NCBI GenBank assembly: GCA_020849935.1
Contig: JADZFJ010000451.1
Span: 1 to 5,343 of the forward strand
DNA from: Crocinitomix sp.
GTDB lineage: Bacteria; Bacteroidota; Bacteroidia; Flavobacteriales_D; Crocinitomicaceae
Reading direction: 5' to 3'
DNA length: 5,343 nt
Of this stretch, positions 4,803-5,343 are shown in pieces; the first letter of the stretch is position 1; each line of letters starts with the position of its first letter. The translations under genes and the position numbers were made by a program. The notes under the pieces were generated by a model. That model was given only the letters and a program-made list of their open reading frames with translations, did not search any database and was not told the origin of the DNA.

Positions 4803-5343
4803 TTACTTATTAGAATATCCCTCCAACAGCTCCTTCAAAGGCGTATTGTGCTGATTAATAATCACCAAATTTGTTCGGTCATTTAGGAATTGGATTTTGA
4901 TGAATTCTTGTGTTGAATCGAATTTCCAATCAGCTAATTCTGTGAATTTTTTTTTGGTAGTTTTCAAATTATATTTGTGATTAGTATTAATTACCACAAC
5001 TTTAGTAAAATATGCGTCATGTAGCGAAATCAAATTATAATAAAAGTCGTCTCCACTCCTAGAACTACCATTGAACGGATTAGGATAAATTTCATGCCAT
5101 TGGTCAAAATATGAAGCGTCTGGCAATATACATGAATGACTCAACATCATAAAATCAAAATCATTGGTCCAAGCACTGAATGAGTTTTCGTAAATATTAA
5201 TAAAATCATCAACAAAAGGCTGGTCAATCACCTTGTTTTGGTTGATATAATCTAAAACTTTTGGAAAGATGGCTTTTCCAAATTCATTCACAAAAGTAGT
5301 TTCATTCTCAGGAAGCTGAAATAAATCTCCTTGCTGCAACTCA
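4803..5343 (-). CDS. Unrecognised protein, N-terminus cut by the window edge
   Basis: The frame stays open to the right edge: the codon before the TTG at 5339 is GAG, with no stop, so the true start is probably outside the window and at least 179 residues are visible. I do not recognise the family. The visible part is rich in Asn, Phe, Asp and Tyr, with no membrane segment, signal peptide or clear repeat. Notable stretches are NIYENSFSAWTNDFDFMML, SHSCILPDASYFDQWHEIYP and a lysine-rich KYNLKTTKKKF, followed by a strand-like EFIKIQFLNDRTNLVIINQ. It reads as a mixed alpha/beta soluble protein. GC in sampled lines is about 32%, lower than in E1 and somewhat lower than in the regulator. The Crp/Fnr-type gene follows after 15 bp on the same strand, so the two are probably cotranscribed. 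Confidence 0.7.
   Translation of the reverse strand, partial: ELQQGDLFQLPENETTFVNEFGKAIFPKVLDYINQNKVIDQPFVDDFINIYENSFSAWTNDFDFMMLSHSCILPDASYFDQWHEIYPNPFNGSSRSGDDFYYNLISLHDAYFTKVVVINTNHKYNLKTTKKKFTELADWKFDSTQEFIKIQFLNDRTNLVIINQHNTPLKELLEGYSNK

Overview
The window looks like a chromosomal piece of a Bacteroidota (Flavobacteriia-like) genome. Four things point that way: a single-chain E1 alpha/beta 2-oxoacid dehydrogenase; A-rich leaders without clear Shine-Dalgarno sequences; two TAnnTTTG-type -7 promoter elements at sensible distances from ATG starts; and a short Crp/Fnr-like regulator without a recognisable cAMP pocket. The lineage is inferred from these traits only, not from a search. || Layout. 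Bases 1-681 hold no convincing gene but a lot of structure: two adjacent AT-rich imperfect palindromes (182-232 and 234-308), a sudden switch to a GC-richer block (309-442), and a 116-bp inverted repeat with alternative internal hairpins (443-558). A candidate promoter (633-659) follows. Bases 682-2682 (+) encode the fused thiamine-diphosphate E1 enzyme, the metabolic gene of the window. Bases 2815-3165 (+) encode a small low-molecular-weight protein tyrosine phosphatase-like protein, AT-richer than E1 and with different arginine codons. It faces a minus-strand gene, and the convergent gap (3166-3308) is filled by a 24-bp tandem duplication and an array of six exact 14-bp units made from two alternating types. 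The minus strand then carries, in order of transcription from the right edge: an unrecognised gene cut by the window (5343 to 4803), a Crp/Fnr-type regulator 15 bp downstream of it (4787 to 4146), and a seven-helix CPBP/CAAX-type membrane metalloprotease (4001 to 3309) behind its own intergenic region with a possible promoter, a 12-bp palindrome and a hairpin. || How the genes relate. The E1 enzyme has no E2, E3 or lipoate genes beside it, so its complex must be completed by genes elsewhere. The unknown gene and the regulator are close enough to share a transcript. The protease probably has its own promoter. I see no evidence of a complete new multi-gene system. The parts most worth following up are the non-coding structured block at 182-558, the 14-bp two-type minisatellite, and the unrecognised gene next to the regulator.
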